From the NCBI RefSeq assembly GCF_019320115.1, contig NC_089588.1, positions 121,526,837-121,590,836 of the forward strand: 64,000 bases of DNA, read 5' to 3'. Source of the stretch: Miscanthus floridulus (taxonomy: Eukaryota; Streptophyta; Magnoliopsida; Poales; Poaceae). The position numbers and the translations under genes were made by a program. The notes beneath the pieces were generated by a model. It searched no databases. It was given only the letters and a program-made list of their open reading frames with translations, and had not been told where the DNA came from. Within the stretch, counting starts at the first letter, position 1. Every line of letters starts with the position of its first letter. This document shows positions 12,360 through 22,735 of the stretch, in pieces.

Positions 12360-12895
12360 TTATGAAAGCATCGCTACAATGTAAACAATCCCAACTACCA
12401 CTAAAAGAACTAAAGCTAAAATACATTTCAGGAGCACAAGGATTTCGCGACCAATCTCAACTAAAACAGACAGATCCCCCGATTGTGCAACATCTTTGGG
12501 CTTCTTCGGCTGGATCACTGCCTCATTAGCCGCCGTATCTGCCTGTTGTGCAAGATATTTTTGCACGAGTTCAACATACTCTTCCTCCCAGTAGAAGCCT
12601 GAACATCGTCCACTGCCATCCCACTGAAATTAAAACAAAAAATTAGAACTTTAATCACAACCATCATGAAAATAGGTATAAACTAACCATAATCATTAAA
12701 TACTATAAAATAACTCACATTGCGATCTGGACACTTGTAGAAGATATGATCCTTGTTGGGACCCTCCTTCTTCACTCGGTACTCCATCATAATCTTCGTC
12801 TCATCACGACACTTGCCGCATGGAATGAGAGGAAGGCCCGGCCTAAGTCGCTTTGGAAACCCATGAGAGGCCGAGGACCTGGAAGCAGTTGCCAT
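12360..12895 (-). CDS. GRF-type zinc-finger protein with C-terminal membrane segment, inside E1
   Basis: Two exons, 12895-12719 and 12623-12360, join in phase across a GTGAG...CAG intron to give 146 residues with no stop. Residues about 22-75 form a GRF zinc finger: PCGKC, then HIFYKC, then GRCSGFYWEEEY, giving four zinc-ligand cysteines. The last 25 residues (LLKCILALVLLVVVGIVYIV) are a hydrophobic segment, so the product may be tail-anchored. GRF fingers are known nucleic-acid-binding modules. The gene lies upstream of TNP2 in the same orientation and within the E1 termini, so it travels with the transposon. Its role is unknown. It looks undamaged although the neighbouring transposase genes are not. 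Confidence 0.75.
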
Positions 12896-13095
12896 CTACT
12901 CTCTATACTCATTTTTTAATACACTATAAATTTCTCCTTTTATAAACAAATAAAATTAAGAAACTATAAAATTATCTAGATCTCTAAACAATGATATTTT
13001 TAATGGTCATTGTGTTCTCGTCTTTTACTGCGGCAGGTAAGTAATTCACATGATATTTCCGCAAATTAACAGAAGAATGTGAGTGTACACACATA

Positions 13096-13710
13096 ACAGA
13101 CTACTGCGACGATATCGGGACGTGTGAATAAATAACCATCCGTACTAGTTGAACTTGCTTACGTGATCATCTTGGCGAGCATTTCTCCACCGGACGGCAC
13201 CGTACTTGGTCAAGGAAGAGCTCCGATTCTACGAGGAAGGGAACACGGTCTTCCACGACCGTTGTCGCTCTCCCTCGTAGAATCAAAGCTCCTCCTTGAC
13301 ATTCGTTACCGTTCGGCAGAGAACATGCTCGCCGACATGAACACGGTCCGCTAGTTCAACTAGTACGGATTTTCTATAATTTTCTAACTATTTTCTAAGT
13401 TTTTCATTTCATAAAAAGTTAAAATAAAAAGTACGGTGATTGACAGACTACTGCGACGATATCGGGACATGTGAATAAATAACCATCCGTACTAGTTGAA
13501 CTTGCTTACGTGATCATCTCGGCGAGCATTTCTCCACCGGACGGCACCGTACTTGGTCAAGGAAGAGCTCCGATTCTACGAGGAAGGGAACACGGTCTTC
13601 CACGACCGTTGCCGCTCTCCCTCGTAGAATCAAAGCTCCTCCTTGATGTCCGTTACCGCTCGACAGAGAACATGGTCGCCGAGATGAACACGGTCCGCAA
13701 GTTCAACTAG
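13096..13710. repeat. Tandemly duplicated long hairpin in the 5' region of E1
   Basis: Two copies, period 347, begin at CAGACTACTGCGACGATATC (13097 and 13444). Each contains a hairpin of about 225-230 nt (13140-13368 and 13487-13710). The outer arms CCGTACTAGTTGAAC and GTTCAACTAGTACGG pair, and the inner arms GATTCTACGAGG and CCTCGTAGAATC pair around a loop of about 45 nt. The stem is imperfect. Short parallel frames of 63-66 codons occur in both copies but show no domain, and stem pairing explains their conservation equally well. Confidence 0.85.
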
Positions 13711-13984
13711 CTACTTTAACCTTCTTTCATGTAAATATGCAAGCTTGAAGTGATTTTGAGCTCAAATTGCATACAAATGAAAAAAACCACAATAAAGAAC
13801 CATATATATATAGTGAACAAAATGAGATAAGACAATGGTGAAAATGAGAGTATGAGATTGGTAACCTTTACAACTGAAGAATCGACGGAGAAATCGAAGA
13901 AATCGACAGAGGAATCGAAGAATGGATGGAAGAACAATGGAGGGAGGGAGGAAGCAAGAACACTACTGCAGTGAGCTTCAAAAT

Positions 13985-14330
13985 ATGCTGAGCTCGGGCT
14001 CGGGGAGGAAGGAGACGGCCGGGATATAAAGGGGAGACCTTTAGTCCCGGTTGGTGGCTCCAACCGGGACTAAAGGTAACTTTCCAACCCCGGGCGCAGC
14101 CACGGCCCGGGAGTAGACCTTTACTCCCGGTTGGAGCCACCAACCAGGAGTAAAAGTATACCTTTAGTCCCGGTTGGTGGCTCCAACCAGGACTAAAGGT
14201 CCCTGCCACCTCTGTCTGGCGCAGTAGCCGTTGGGCAGGGACCTTTAGTCCCGGTTGGAGCCACCAACCGGGACTAAAGATATCTCTAGTCCCGGGCGCA
14301 AAAAATTCTGGGACTAGAGCCCATTTTGGT
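13985..14330. repeat. Subterminal inverted repeats, 5' end of E1
   Basis: Repeated CTTTAGTCCCGGTTGG and GGCTCCAACCGGGACTAAAG units, with a few TACTCCC variants, lie inside the right terminus. They match the repeats at the opposite end of E1 and are the presumed transposase-complex binding sites. Confidence 0.85.
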
Positions 14331-14363
14331 CGAGGATCAAAGGTCTGTTCTCTACTAGTGCGA

Positions 14364-16410
14364 ATACCGCATCACGACGCTCGCCTTAGCCACGCCACCA
14401 TAGCCGTGCCCCGCTTCACCCTGGCGCCGAGTGGATAAGCACGACGGCGCTCTCCCGAGGCTTCTCATCCCCACCAGCTCCCGTCTCCTTCTATCTCCCC
14501 TCACTATTGCTCCCTCGACACGTGGTGGCATGACCATCCGCTAGCCGTACCACCATGGGCGAGCACCAAGCTCCCTCTGCAACGAATGGATAAGATCCCA
14601 CTGTGGCGAACCGCCTTTGGGATTCAAATGAGTGTGCACACCAATGGATAAGCTCGCGGCAAGAGAAATATCTCGCCGCCGGAGCCACCATTGCCGACCT
14701 ATAAATTGGCTCGGCCGGTGACGCTCTGGCATCGCCCTCTCCACCACACCTCTGCTAGGGGTGGGAACACCCCATCTCCCCATCCATTCCTCCTCTCCCC
14801 CTCTCTGTAGTACTCTAGAACATCTTTCCCTTCCTCCCCTTCCCTGCTGCGCCATTGGTCGATTAGAGAGGTAGGTGAGTCCTAGAACCCCACCTCCACC
14901 TTCCCCTCTGTTTACGCTTATGTGTCTCACTGCCACCGTGCACCGCCATCTGTTGAGTACCATGGCAGCCGGTTACCGTCAGCCAAGGCTCGGCCAGGCA
15001 CCACACCACCTCTATCACACCCACCGCACACCCGCACACATGCACACACAGATAGTTGATAGGTATAGAGGCCCTATGGCCATTCCTACTGCACGGCGCA
15101 GCCGCACCCACTCCGGTGAGCCGCCACCATCACCTTGGGCATCCGCTGCCGCCGGTGACCCCGTCCAGTCACCATACCCTTCCTTCCCCTCTTATCTCAC
15201 TGATGAGTTGGACCAGGTAGTAACGACGTCGCCATTGCCATCCGTCTTCGTCCGTCACTCCCTCTCCATCTCCCTTTCTCTGTCACGTGGGCCCAAGCGA
15301 TGATGCTATCGCCTCCACATGGACCTCAGGTCCAGGCGAGGCCCACCCGTCAGCGACGACCCACGGCTAAACCCTTCCCCCCACACGTCATACATACACC
15401 ACACATGCACACAGCACAGCGCGCAGAAATGCTAGGTGCACCCGGCTAGTGTACACAGAGGCTTAGAAACCTAGTTTACCTATTTAGAATTTTTTTTAGA
15501 AAATTTGTAAATAAACTTGATGCACTCACGAATTTATTCATATATTTTACACATATTTTCCATATACCAAAATGCATATAAAATTCCACTTGGTCCTCCC
15601 ACTATATTTTAAACTTCTACAATCCATATCTTCTCTACCCTAACTCCTTTTCACATGAAACCACTTCCAAAATTCTTCTAAAATCTAGCTCTATTTATTT
15701 TACATGGTACCACCATATTGTTCTATGTTTGCTATTGCCCTTTTATTTCGTGTTTGGTGGTAGTCTTATACGATAGCTACGCTAGGCAGAGGATGGTGAC
15801 TACCAGGAGAACGAGGACCTGGATTACATAGGAGGTCCAGAAGGAGACAACAACGAAGGAAAATCCTAACTCCCCCACCCTTCCTCCACCTTACTTTACC
15901 ACCACCACCATGATCCTACTTACTAAATCCTACTAATAGATAACTAAACTTGATTTATTGAATTATGATCGAGCTTGCTTTGCGAATTGATGATGATTTA
16001 TTATCCTGGAATATGAGCTCGATTGTTATAATGTGATTAATGATGAATGTGATAAATGGTTATGGTGGTATGTTACGAGCTCCATGATATGAATGAACCT
16101 ATGGATAATATTTGTGAAACTTAAAATTGGTAAACCTGAACTGAACGATGACAGGGGGCGAGTGAGGGTAGTTTATGTGGGATAAATTACCTTGGCAGGT
16201 TCGCCTAGGGAGGGTTGCTGTTGGGAGATACTCGCCTCGGTCACGTAAGGACTGGTTCGTAGGCCATCTCGCCTAGTGAGATATTTTTTTACAGTCACAT
16301 GTCTATATGGGTGTTGGTATTTATTAACTTGTCACTTGTTTAAGTAGTCACCTAATGATTATTGACATTTCTTAGCATCACTTTTACTAAGTTGTCATCC
16401 CTAGCAATGG
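14364..16410. other. Continuation of the old LTR-like sequence
   Basis: The first kilobase is GC-rich and gives spurious frames on both strands. From 15420 it is AT-rich, with text such as CTCGCCTCGGTCACGTAAGG near 16230 that looks like a Gypsy LTR. No host gene is recognised. Confidence 0.4.
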
Positions 16411-17891
16411 TGTCAGAAATGCTTATAGGTACTACCTAGTGCCACCTCTAGAACGACACTAAGAAGTACTTTAATATTTCATGTGACTAGATATATTATA
16501 TATAATTGAAAAGAATCTGCAAGCGCACAGATAATATACCATTGTAGCACTTCACCCAGAAGTATTCTAGGTATCGTTATTTATATTTTTACCATAGGGA
16601 AGGACGAGCAGTGGGAATATATTGATAACTTATACACATGATGGAGAAATAAACCATAACTAAACTTCTACTCACAACAGGGGTAAGTCAAGAGATAAAT
16701 GTATATGAATGGCAAGCAATAACTAATCATTGATCACTCAGAGTACTCCTTTCTATGGCATTAGCATGGCTATGTAGAATATTAGAGGAGTAATTCCTAA
16801 GTCATTCTTAATTACAAGTCAAGTATACGTTGATTAGTGCAATTACACTTAGTAATCATGGTTAAGATCAACTTCATATCTACACATAAGGGATATTACT
16901 AAGGAAGATTAAGAACAAAACTTGTCTTCCTTCATAACTAGATCCTACTTATCCTATATTCGGGGAGTGGACTACAAAGGACTCAATGGGAGTGTCACAT
17001 CCGCGATCTACCACATGACCCGGAATATAGGGTGTATCCGTAGGTAAACAACGTATAAGCACCACGCTTACACAATGTCGAACACTCACCCATGGATCCA
17101 AAGAGTGAGTGCTATACGAACTTATTAATGAACATAACGATAATCTAACTATACTAAGCATATAATCAAAGTAGACGATGAACATGATAAATAGGAACAT
17201 GATTAATACGAAGAACAATGTCATAATAATTGTAGCAAACATATAAAAGTAATGAGAGATACAAAAGAGAGGGGGTACAAATGCTATACCAAGCCATGCT
17301 CTTGACACGATCAGGAATCTAAGTGAAGCTTGCCTCTCTCTAGACCTAGCCTAGCTAGCTATGCCCTAGAATATGGTGGAGCTCTGAGGATGATTAGGGG
17401 TTCTGTCTTCTCAAATGACTTGATCAGGGTTTATGGCTTAGAGGGTGGCAGGGGCTGGTATATATAGGCCGGGGCATCAATCCTGAGCCCTCGGATCAAA
17501 CCAACTTGAATGGATGGTGTAGATGCAACCTAAGAGGCAGTGGGAAACTGACATTCAAAGGAGGGGCGGACAGGTGGGGCCCACAGGCCGGCCGGCCTGT
17601 GGGTGGGGCCAGCCGGCCCCACCTGGAAGCCACCTACCCTTTGCTTCGGTGGGTTTTGTCCTAGAGTCTTCTAGAACCTTCTGGAGTTGTTTTCGCTCTG
17701 AACAAGCATGATTAATTCTAGCATCAAGGTCCACCTTGACTTTTTTTTGTATGAACCCTGCAGAAAATACAGATTCACCAAAACTCATAGAATTTGTTAG
17801 TTTAAACCTCTAAACCTTTGTTGGTAATTACTTTTATGCCCTTATACATGTTATATTAGCGGTTTATAATTTTTGTTAACTACCATCAACA
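16411..17891 (-). mobile_element. Solo LTR, Ty3/Gypsy-like
   Basis: On the minus strand this 1.48-kb sequence starts TGTTGATGG and ends GCATTTCTGACA, a standard TG...CA pair. It is flanked by ATGG on both sides (16407-16410 and 17892-17895); a fifth base would differ. It has a promoter-like TATATATAGG on the minus-strand leading side (17458-17470) and no internal region or partner LTR, so it is a solo LTR left by recombination. The interior text recalls Athila/Tat-type LTRs, but the family is not certain. Confidence 0.7.
17580..17603. repeat. Perfect 24-bp GC palindrome in the solo LTR
   Basis: CCCACAGGCCGG is followed directly by its reverse complement, centred on GGCCGGCCGGCC. It could form a cruciform or hairpin. 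Confidence 0.9.
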
Positions 17892-18757
17892 ATGGGTAGA
17901 CTTGATCTCACACCTCGTTATATAGAAGTTTAATTTCTACTAGGAGGCTGGTGTTGGCAGCGGATTATCAGGAGCAGACACGGATGCTATGTGATCTTCC
18001 ATGGTCCAGTTGGCATGATTGCTATGTGGTCATCCATGTAAAGCCCCTTGATTTTTGGCTGCGTTAGAGCCCGTACTTATTGTTAAACTAGATGATTTGG
18101 TATCATCCGAAATATTGAGATGGGATGATTTGGTATCCTTCTGAGCTTAGTGTGTTTTCCAACCCTTGAGAAGCCATGGTAGAATTATATGGAAATCTAA
18201 GGTCACCTACATTCAGGTACAGGGTCTCGTTAGGCCTATTTCGTCCATTGATCATGGATGGGACTGTGCCTATCGTGTGGGGAAAAGTGTACACCCTCTG
18301 CAGACCGTATTGAATCTATTCAAATAGCCAACGTGACTTCAATGACGGTCTCCGCTGCACCTTATTCAGGATTCAGAACCGTTTGGAGCCATGGGCTTAT
18401 GGGGTTATTAAGAGTAGTCTTACGGCTATATATAAATAAATCACAACGCATATTCTTTTCATCCCAATTTTATTATTTTTCCAAAAGCGAGTAGAGGATA
18501 CATTCATTCATTTATCTCAAGATTTTCCTTTGATCGCTTGTTTTGATGAACTCTTATGGATGCTCCCTTGGTTGCTCGCTTTGTTGAACTCTTACAGATG
18601 CACCCTTGCCGGTAGTTGCAGTGGAACAGTCCAAGCTGATAAACAAGATGTTTAGACCAAATAAGACTTGGTGCCCAGCTAATATTGAAAGCTCAATAGA
18701 GATTATAAACAATTCATCAAATTATATTTTATTGTCCAGGTTACATAGATTTTGGCT
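17892..18757. other. End of old LTR-like sequence and downstream flank
   Basis: About 17892-18440 continues the interrupted LTR-like sequence. The rest is the 3' flank of the minus-strand secreted-protein gene. No further gene is seen. A possible terminal exon for that gene would begin at 18758. Confidence 0.4.
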
Positions 18758-18807
18758 TCTGTCAATAATTATTCGATGAACACAACATAATAGTAGAGTA
18801 ATTTAAA

Positions 18808-19158
18808 TTAAGAAAAAATAAGTGTTAGGTACTCACTTCCACATTTATTTCCAGGTGGCACCGGGTTGCCGCACTCCTTTGCAACATCCACAACCTTCAC
18901 GACGTTTATTTTGAGCTGCTCTTCTAGTGTTATGCTACGACAGACGCAAGCCATATCAGCTCTTTTCATAGCATTGCAACATAGTTTGCTTGTACGTGCT
19001 TTACGGCCGACTGCAATGCAGTTTTCACATTGGCGCTTAATGAAATTTTTATCCTTTTCACAATTTTCCTTGTTTCTTCCCCAAGCTTGATGTGTGGCAA
19101 GCATAGTAAAGACTAAAGAAAACACCAAGACTCGTAGCATTATTTTTATAGTAATCAT
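18808..19158 (-). CDS. Secreted eight-cysteine protein, lipid-transfer/DIR1-like
   Basis: The frame gives 116 residues with an ATG start. Residues 7-27 (MLRVLVFSLVFTML...AWG) form a signal peptide. The mature part has C33, C44, C47, the pair C60-C61, C71-x-C73, C96 and C106. This is the CC and CxC pattern of the bifunctional inhibitor/lipid-transfer superfamily plus one extra cysteine. Members are small extracellular proteins that bind lipids in defence or wall biology; the ligand here cannot be told. A GTGAGT at 18836-18831, right after the last cysteine codon, could be a splice donor to an acceptor before 18758, replacing the last nine residues. A second in-frame Met at residue 7 is an equally good start. 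No lesion is visible. Confidence 0.7.
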   Translation of the reverse strand: MITIKIMLRVLVFSLVFTMLATHQAWGRNKENCEKDKNFIKRQCENCIAVGRKARTSKLCCNAMKRADMACVCRSITLEEQLKINVVKVVDVAKECGNPVPPGNKCGSEYLTLIFS

Positions 19159-19226
19159 TGTATACTAGTATATATGGTGTTGATGTTTTCTCTCTCTCAC
19201 TGAGCCAACAAAATGCTGAATAATAT

Positions 19227-19885
19227 TGTGTATCATGCTTGCACTGCACACTCCTATTTATAGCACACCAAAAGCCATGTCTCACTACAAATTAATGCCA
19301 AGGAATCTTCAAACAGATAACATTGCATCAATGACCCAAATCTTGCGAGAGATAGACAGACAACATGGGTATACCCTTTCCTAGTCCTAGATTTAATCGC
19401 ACCATATCCAAGAGTACCTTCTAGGTGATCAAATGAAACAAGGCCCATAATCTATAGTTTGATTTACAATTTCATATCCATACGCATTTAAATGTTGCAT
19501 GGTGCTATGAAAATAAATGCTCCTAGAGGAGTTAATTGCAGTATAAATTTCCTATCCATAAGCATGATACACATTTACAATGTGTATCATGCTTGCACTG
19601 CACACTTCTATTTATGACAAACAAAAAGTCAAGTCTCACTATAAATTAATGCCAAGGAATCTTCGAACAGATAGCATTGAATCAATGATCCAATGTTGCC
19701 AGAGATAGACAGACAACACGGGTATGACTCATTTAGTTTCGATACCCATTCCCAATACTAGATTTAATTGCAGTATGTCCAAAAACTACCTTGTAGGTCA
19801 TAAAATGAAACAAGACCAACAATACACAGTTTCATAAGTTTACGCATTGAAGTGTTGCATGATGTTATGAAAGTAAATGCTCGAG
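19227..19885. repeat. Tandem duplication of the promoter region
   Basis: TGTGTATCATGCTTGCACTG occurs at 19227 and 19581. About 300 bases after it match in both copies (shared words AAATTAATGCCAAGGAATCTT and GAGATAGACAGACAACA). The period is 354. Only the gene-proximal copy keeps the clean TATA box; the distal copy reads CATAAATAG. Confidence 0.85.
19253..19263 (-). promoter_or_regulatory. TATA box of the eight-cysteine gene
   Basis: On the minus strand CTATAAATAGG lies about 95 bases upstream of the ATG, a normal plant TATA position with a leader of roughly 60-70 bases. Confidence 0.65.
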
Positions 19886-20024
19886 TTTCACACAGTTTCC
19901 AGCGTGTGGGGATGAAACAAAACACTCTCAGTGGAGTTTCGCACGGATTCTAGTGTGTTGGTAACTGAGAACGTTGGGTTTTATCCGGATGAAACTCATA
20001 TACTGTCTTTCCTCATAATTCTTA

Positions 20025-20335
20025 GGGCGCTCCCAATGCAGAAACCACCATAGTTTCTATGAACATTAATTATACTGCCACCTAAGCATTTTGCTGATGT
20101 GGCAAGGTAGTTATTGAAGAGAGAGAGAAAAAATCATAGAAATCGGGTCTAAGTTAGAAACCATGTCTACAGAAGAACCAAGACATGAAGGGACGTGATT
20201 GGTAGAGAATGTATGTGATTGGTTAAAAAATTGTTCTGCAGAAACTATCCACTGGGACCATGGTTTTTATATGTAGTGTCTATAGAAATTAATAAGTATA
20301 GAAACTACACGTCATTTTTAGCATTGGGACTGCCC
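20025..20335. mobile_element. Tourist-like MITE (PIF/Harbinger)
   Basis: The ends GGGCGCTCCCAATGC and, inverted, GGGCAGTCCCAATGC are flanked by TTA on both sides (20022-20024 and 20336-20338). Size 311 bp, non-coding. The 3-bp TTA duplication and the termini fit PIF/Harbinger-derived Tourist elements. Confidence 0.8.
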
Positions 20336-20540
20336 TTATGTCATTGTCACTATTTTTACGGATGTGTCACCTTATTAAATGGGAATAATGAGACTAGCAG
20401 CCTACAAGAGATAGGTGCAACGGCACCACTACCTTGCTGTATAATATGGGCTAAGAAACTTACACCCCTCGTGCACCCATTTTCTCACTGTAATCATCAA
20501 TCTCTGTCTCTAAGAGGGATCTAGTTGGATTGTTGTCTCG
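20336..20540. repeat. Segment repeated at about 33340-33535
   Basis: This stretch matches 33340-33535, including TGCACCCATTTTCTCA and GGTCTAGTTGGATTGTTGTC (GATC variant here). It is the left flank of the E2 insertion and gives an uninterrupted paralogue for comparison. Confidence 0.8.
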
Positions 20541-20559
20541 CACTACTTGAAACAGGGCC

Positions 20560-21020
20560 TTTGCCGAGTGCAAACTTCTTTGCCCAGTGTAAAAAATCGG
20601 GCACTCGGCAAAGAATTGCACTCGGCAAAGAGTTCTTTGCCGAGTGCCGGGCACTCGGCAAAAAAGGGCACTCGGCAAAGGACTTATTTGCCGAGTGCCA
20701 GGCTCTCGGCAAAAGCGCGGCACTCGGCATAGGCTACCCCGCGTAATGGTGTCCGGTCACATCCTTCTTTGCCGAGTGCCTGCTGTTAGGCACTCGGCAA
20801 AGATTTTTTTTTGGAAAATACTTTGCCGAGTGCCCCTGACACGGCGCTCGGCAAAGATTCAATATTTTTTTGAAATGTGTTTGCCGAGTGCCCCTGTGAA
20901 GGCACTCGGCAAAGAGGAAATTTCTAAAAAAATTCAAAAATCCTCTTTGCCGAGCGCCTTATTCTTGGCGCTCGGCAAAGACCCCCTTTGCCGAGTGCCA
21001 TGCCCCGGCGCTCGGAAAGT
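20560..21020. repeat. Left subterminal repeats of E2
   Basis: Alternating TTTGCCGAGTGC and GCACTCGGCAAAG units form many short hairpins. Matching repeats lie at 22785-23340. Confidence 0.9.
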
Positions 21021-21438
21021 TTTTTTGTTTTGTTTTTGGCCTCCAAATTTTTTATGCAGCCCTTTTAAAGTACCAGAAACTCCTCGTTAGAATTTGTGGA
21101 TTTTTTATGGCTTTTTGATATATTTAGTTACTTTATTTTGTTTACTTGATTTTTTTCAAAAAATATAAATTTGAACTGCACATGGTACGAATAATGGAAT
21201 TTAATGATTCAAAAAATGATAGTCATGTTACTGAGTGTAGTGTGAGGCCGCATCCAGGAACGGACCCAAAATTTCGGACATCTTGTTCACAAAATATGAC
21301 CGTGAACTTACGTGCGAAGTGTTTTTAAATTCTATAAAAAGCAAACGAAGTCCGAAAATCATGAAACTTGTTGAGATGTCGTGATATAGTATGTGGAGGC
21401 TATGAAAAAAATTTCAGAAGATTTCGTGCACGTCGTTT

Positions 21439-22486
21439 GCAGATGCAAGGTCCAGCACACCATCAAGGCAGCTGCAGCGAGCCTCGCCGGATACAAACAA
21501 GCATGGGTACGCGAATTCATTTATCTATTGTGACACTCAGTTCTGCCTGATTTCTAATCATCGTGCTGTCTTTCTCGCAGTTGGCGTCACATAGTGGCCA
21601 GGCTTGCTCGGACTTCCAGGCATGGTGTATGGCCCACAAGGGCAAGGCGACGTCCGATGTCTCCTTCAACCTGGAGGACCCGCCCGAGGCATACATGAAC
21701 CCGAGCGTCCACTCCCACATCAGTGTGTACACTGAGGTGGCGAGGTCGCTCCATGGGTCAGACCACGATCCGAGCACCCAGGACTTCGATGGAGAGGCTG
21801 TCATGAGGGTGGGGCAAGGCAAGAAGCATGGGCGGTTCTGGCTTGGCGACGGCATCATCGACACGACCTCTACTCCCTCTCTCTCCCAGATCCGAGCACG
21901 GAGCACGAGCGAGAGCCCGGTCATTCGCACACGGCCGACCGCTGCACAGCATCGGGTCGACGCACTCAAGGTTATTCCGATTTTACTCGTCATACATTGA
22001 TCTTTACACATCTTAATTAGCTTTGCATTACTGAAACATTGGAGTGAAATATTGCAGGCCTGGCTGGAACAAGAAATGAGGCAACGTCAGGAGCTGGAGG
22101 CCGGGCAACAGAGGATGGCGGCCCAGCTGGAGGCCGAGCGGGCTGAGCGGCAGGCCCAGGCGCAGAGGCTGACGGACATTACGGAGTTCGTACAAGGGCT
22201 TGGGCAACATGTGGGCTTCTCTCTGCCAGCTGGACGGTTGGTTCCACCTCCGCCTCCGCATCCTGCAACTGCAGCTACTCCTGTGAGTATGAAAGTTTTT
22301 TACTTTCGCTTGTGCTTTGCTTGTATGGCCTCTACCTTCCTAGATTAGCTATCCAAATAATCTTGTCTCACATGCAATCTTTTCTCCTTTGTGCAGTCTC
22401 CATCTGATGGTGGTTCGAATAATCCACCTCATGCACCTCTGAATGATGGAGCTGGGCCTTCACCACAGTCGCAGCGTCCGAGATGA
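21439..22486 (+). pseudogene. 3' exons of a CACTA TNPA-like (Transposase_24) gene
   Basis: Exons 21439-21506, 21581-21970, 22058-22282 and 22397-22486 join in phase with GT/AG borders and give about 255 open codons to a TGA. Features: HTIKAAAASLAGYKQAW, a conserved block with FNLEDPPEAYMNP and GKKHGRFWLGDG, a coiled coil rich in E, R and Q (exon 3), then a Pro-rich tail. This is the C-terminal half of the second CACTA protein, whose role is binding the element ends. The N-terminal half is absent, replaced by non-coding sequence at 21020-21438. It is a deletion derivative even though the surviving exons carry no stop. Confidence 0.75.
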
Positions 22487-22559
22487 GTGCACGTTGTATT
22501 TTTTTCATTTGTTGTTCACTTGGTGATGGACTTGTGATATACTTATGATGCACTTATAG

Positions 22560-22735
22560 ACTTTGATGGACTTGTGATGGACTTGTGGATTTATTTGGAA
22601 TGACTTGAGCACTTATTATTATATATGTGATATATATTGTGATGGATGTGATATGTGCGGATGGATGTATGGATGGATGAGATATATATGCGATGGATGA
22701 GATATATATATGTGATATATGTTTGTATGAATTTA
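22560..22735. repeat. Low-complexity GATGGA/ATATAT tract in E2
   Basis: Imperfect repeats of GATGGAT, TGTGATGGA and GATATATAT follow the TNPA-like stop codon. Confidence 0.7.

Larger units (their letters stand above)
2280..14360 (-). mobile_element. CACTA (En/Spm) transposon E1, complete, 12.1 kb
   Basis: The left terminus is CACTGGTAGAGAAC and the right terminus, read on the minus strand, is CACTAGTAGAGAAC, one mismatch in 14 bases. Both are flanked by the 3-bp target duplication CGA (2277-2279 and 14361-14363). Subterminal repeats of the CTTTAGTCCCGGTTGG type fill both ends. Genes run on the minus strand from the 14360 side: duplicated hairpin, GRF zinc-finger gene, TNP2 transposase, TNPA/Ulp1-like gene. 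Both transposase genes carry stops and frameshifts, so the copy is structurally complete but cannot encode its own transposase. Its termini could still be moved by enzyme from a related copy. Confidence 0.93.
1644..18440 (+). mobile_element. Old Ty3/Gypsy-like LTR broken by nested insertions
   Basis: The sequence starts TGTCTAACACCCTGGATTTT, which resembles the start of long grass Gypsy LTRs. The remaining pieces (1644-1837, 1969-2279, 14364-16410, 17892-about 18440) would give an LTR of about 3 kb. The last piece includes GTACACCCTCTGCAGA followed by ATTCAAATAGCC, which I recall from such LTRs. It is interrupted by a MITE, CACTA E1 and a solo LTR. No second LTR or gag-pol is present in the window. 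The right end and the target duplication were not found, so assignment to the Tekay/chromovirus type is only a suggestion. Confidence 0.35.

Noticed and set aside
13163..13710. Two similar 63-66 codon frames as a possible small conserved protein
   Set aside because: They lie within the hairpin arms; stem pairing and recent duplication explain the similarity without coding.
13096..13710. CRISPR-like array
   Set aside because: Only two long copies with internal inverted symmetry; no short regular spacers; eukaryotic context.
12360..14360. Search for miR820 in the E1 hairpin
   Set aside because: The stem sequence does not resemble the miR820 sequence I know; only the positional analogy remains.
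20460..21090. Multiple frames of 60-148 codons with repeated SAKxxLPSA or GTRQ text
   Set aside because: Translations of the TTTGCCGAGTGC subterminal repeats of E2; the same happens at 22740-23335, 35839-36261 and 37668-37973.
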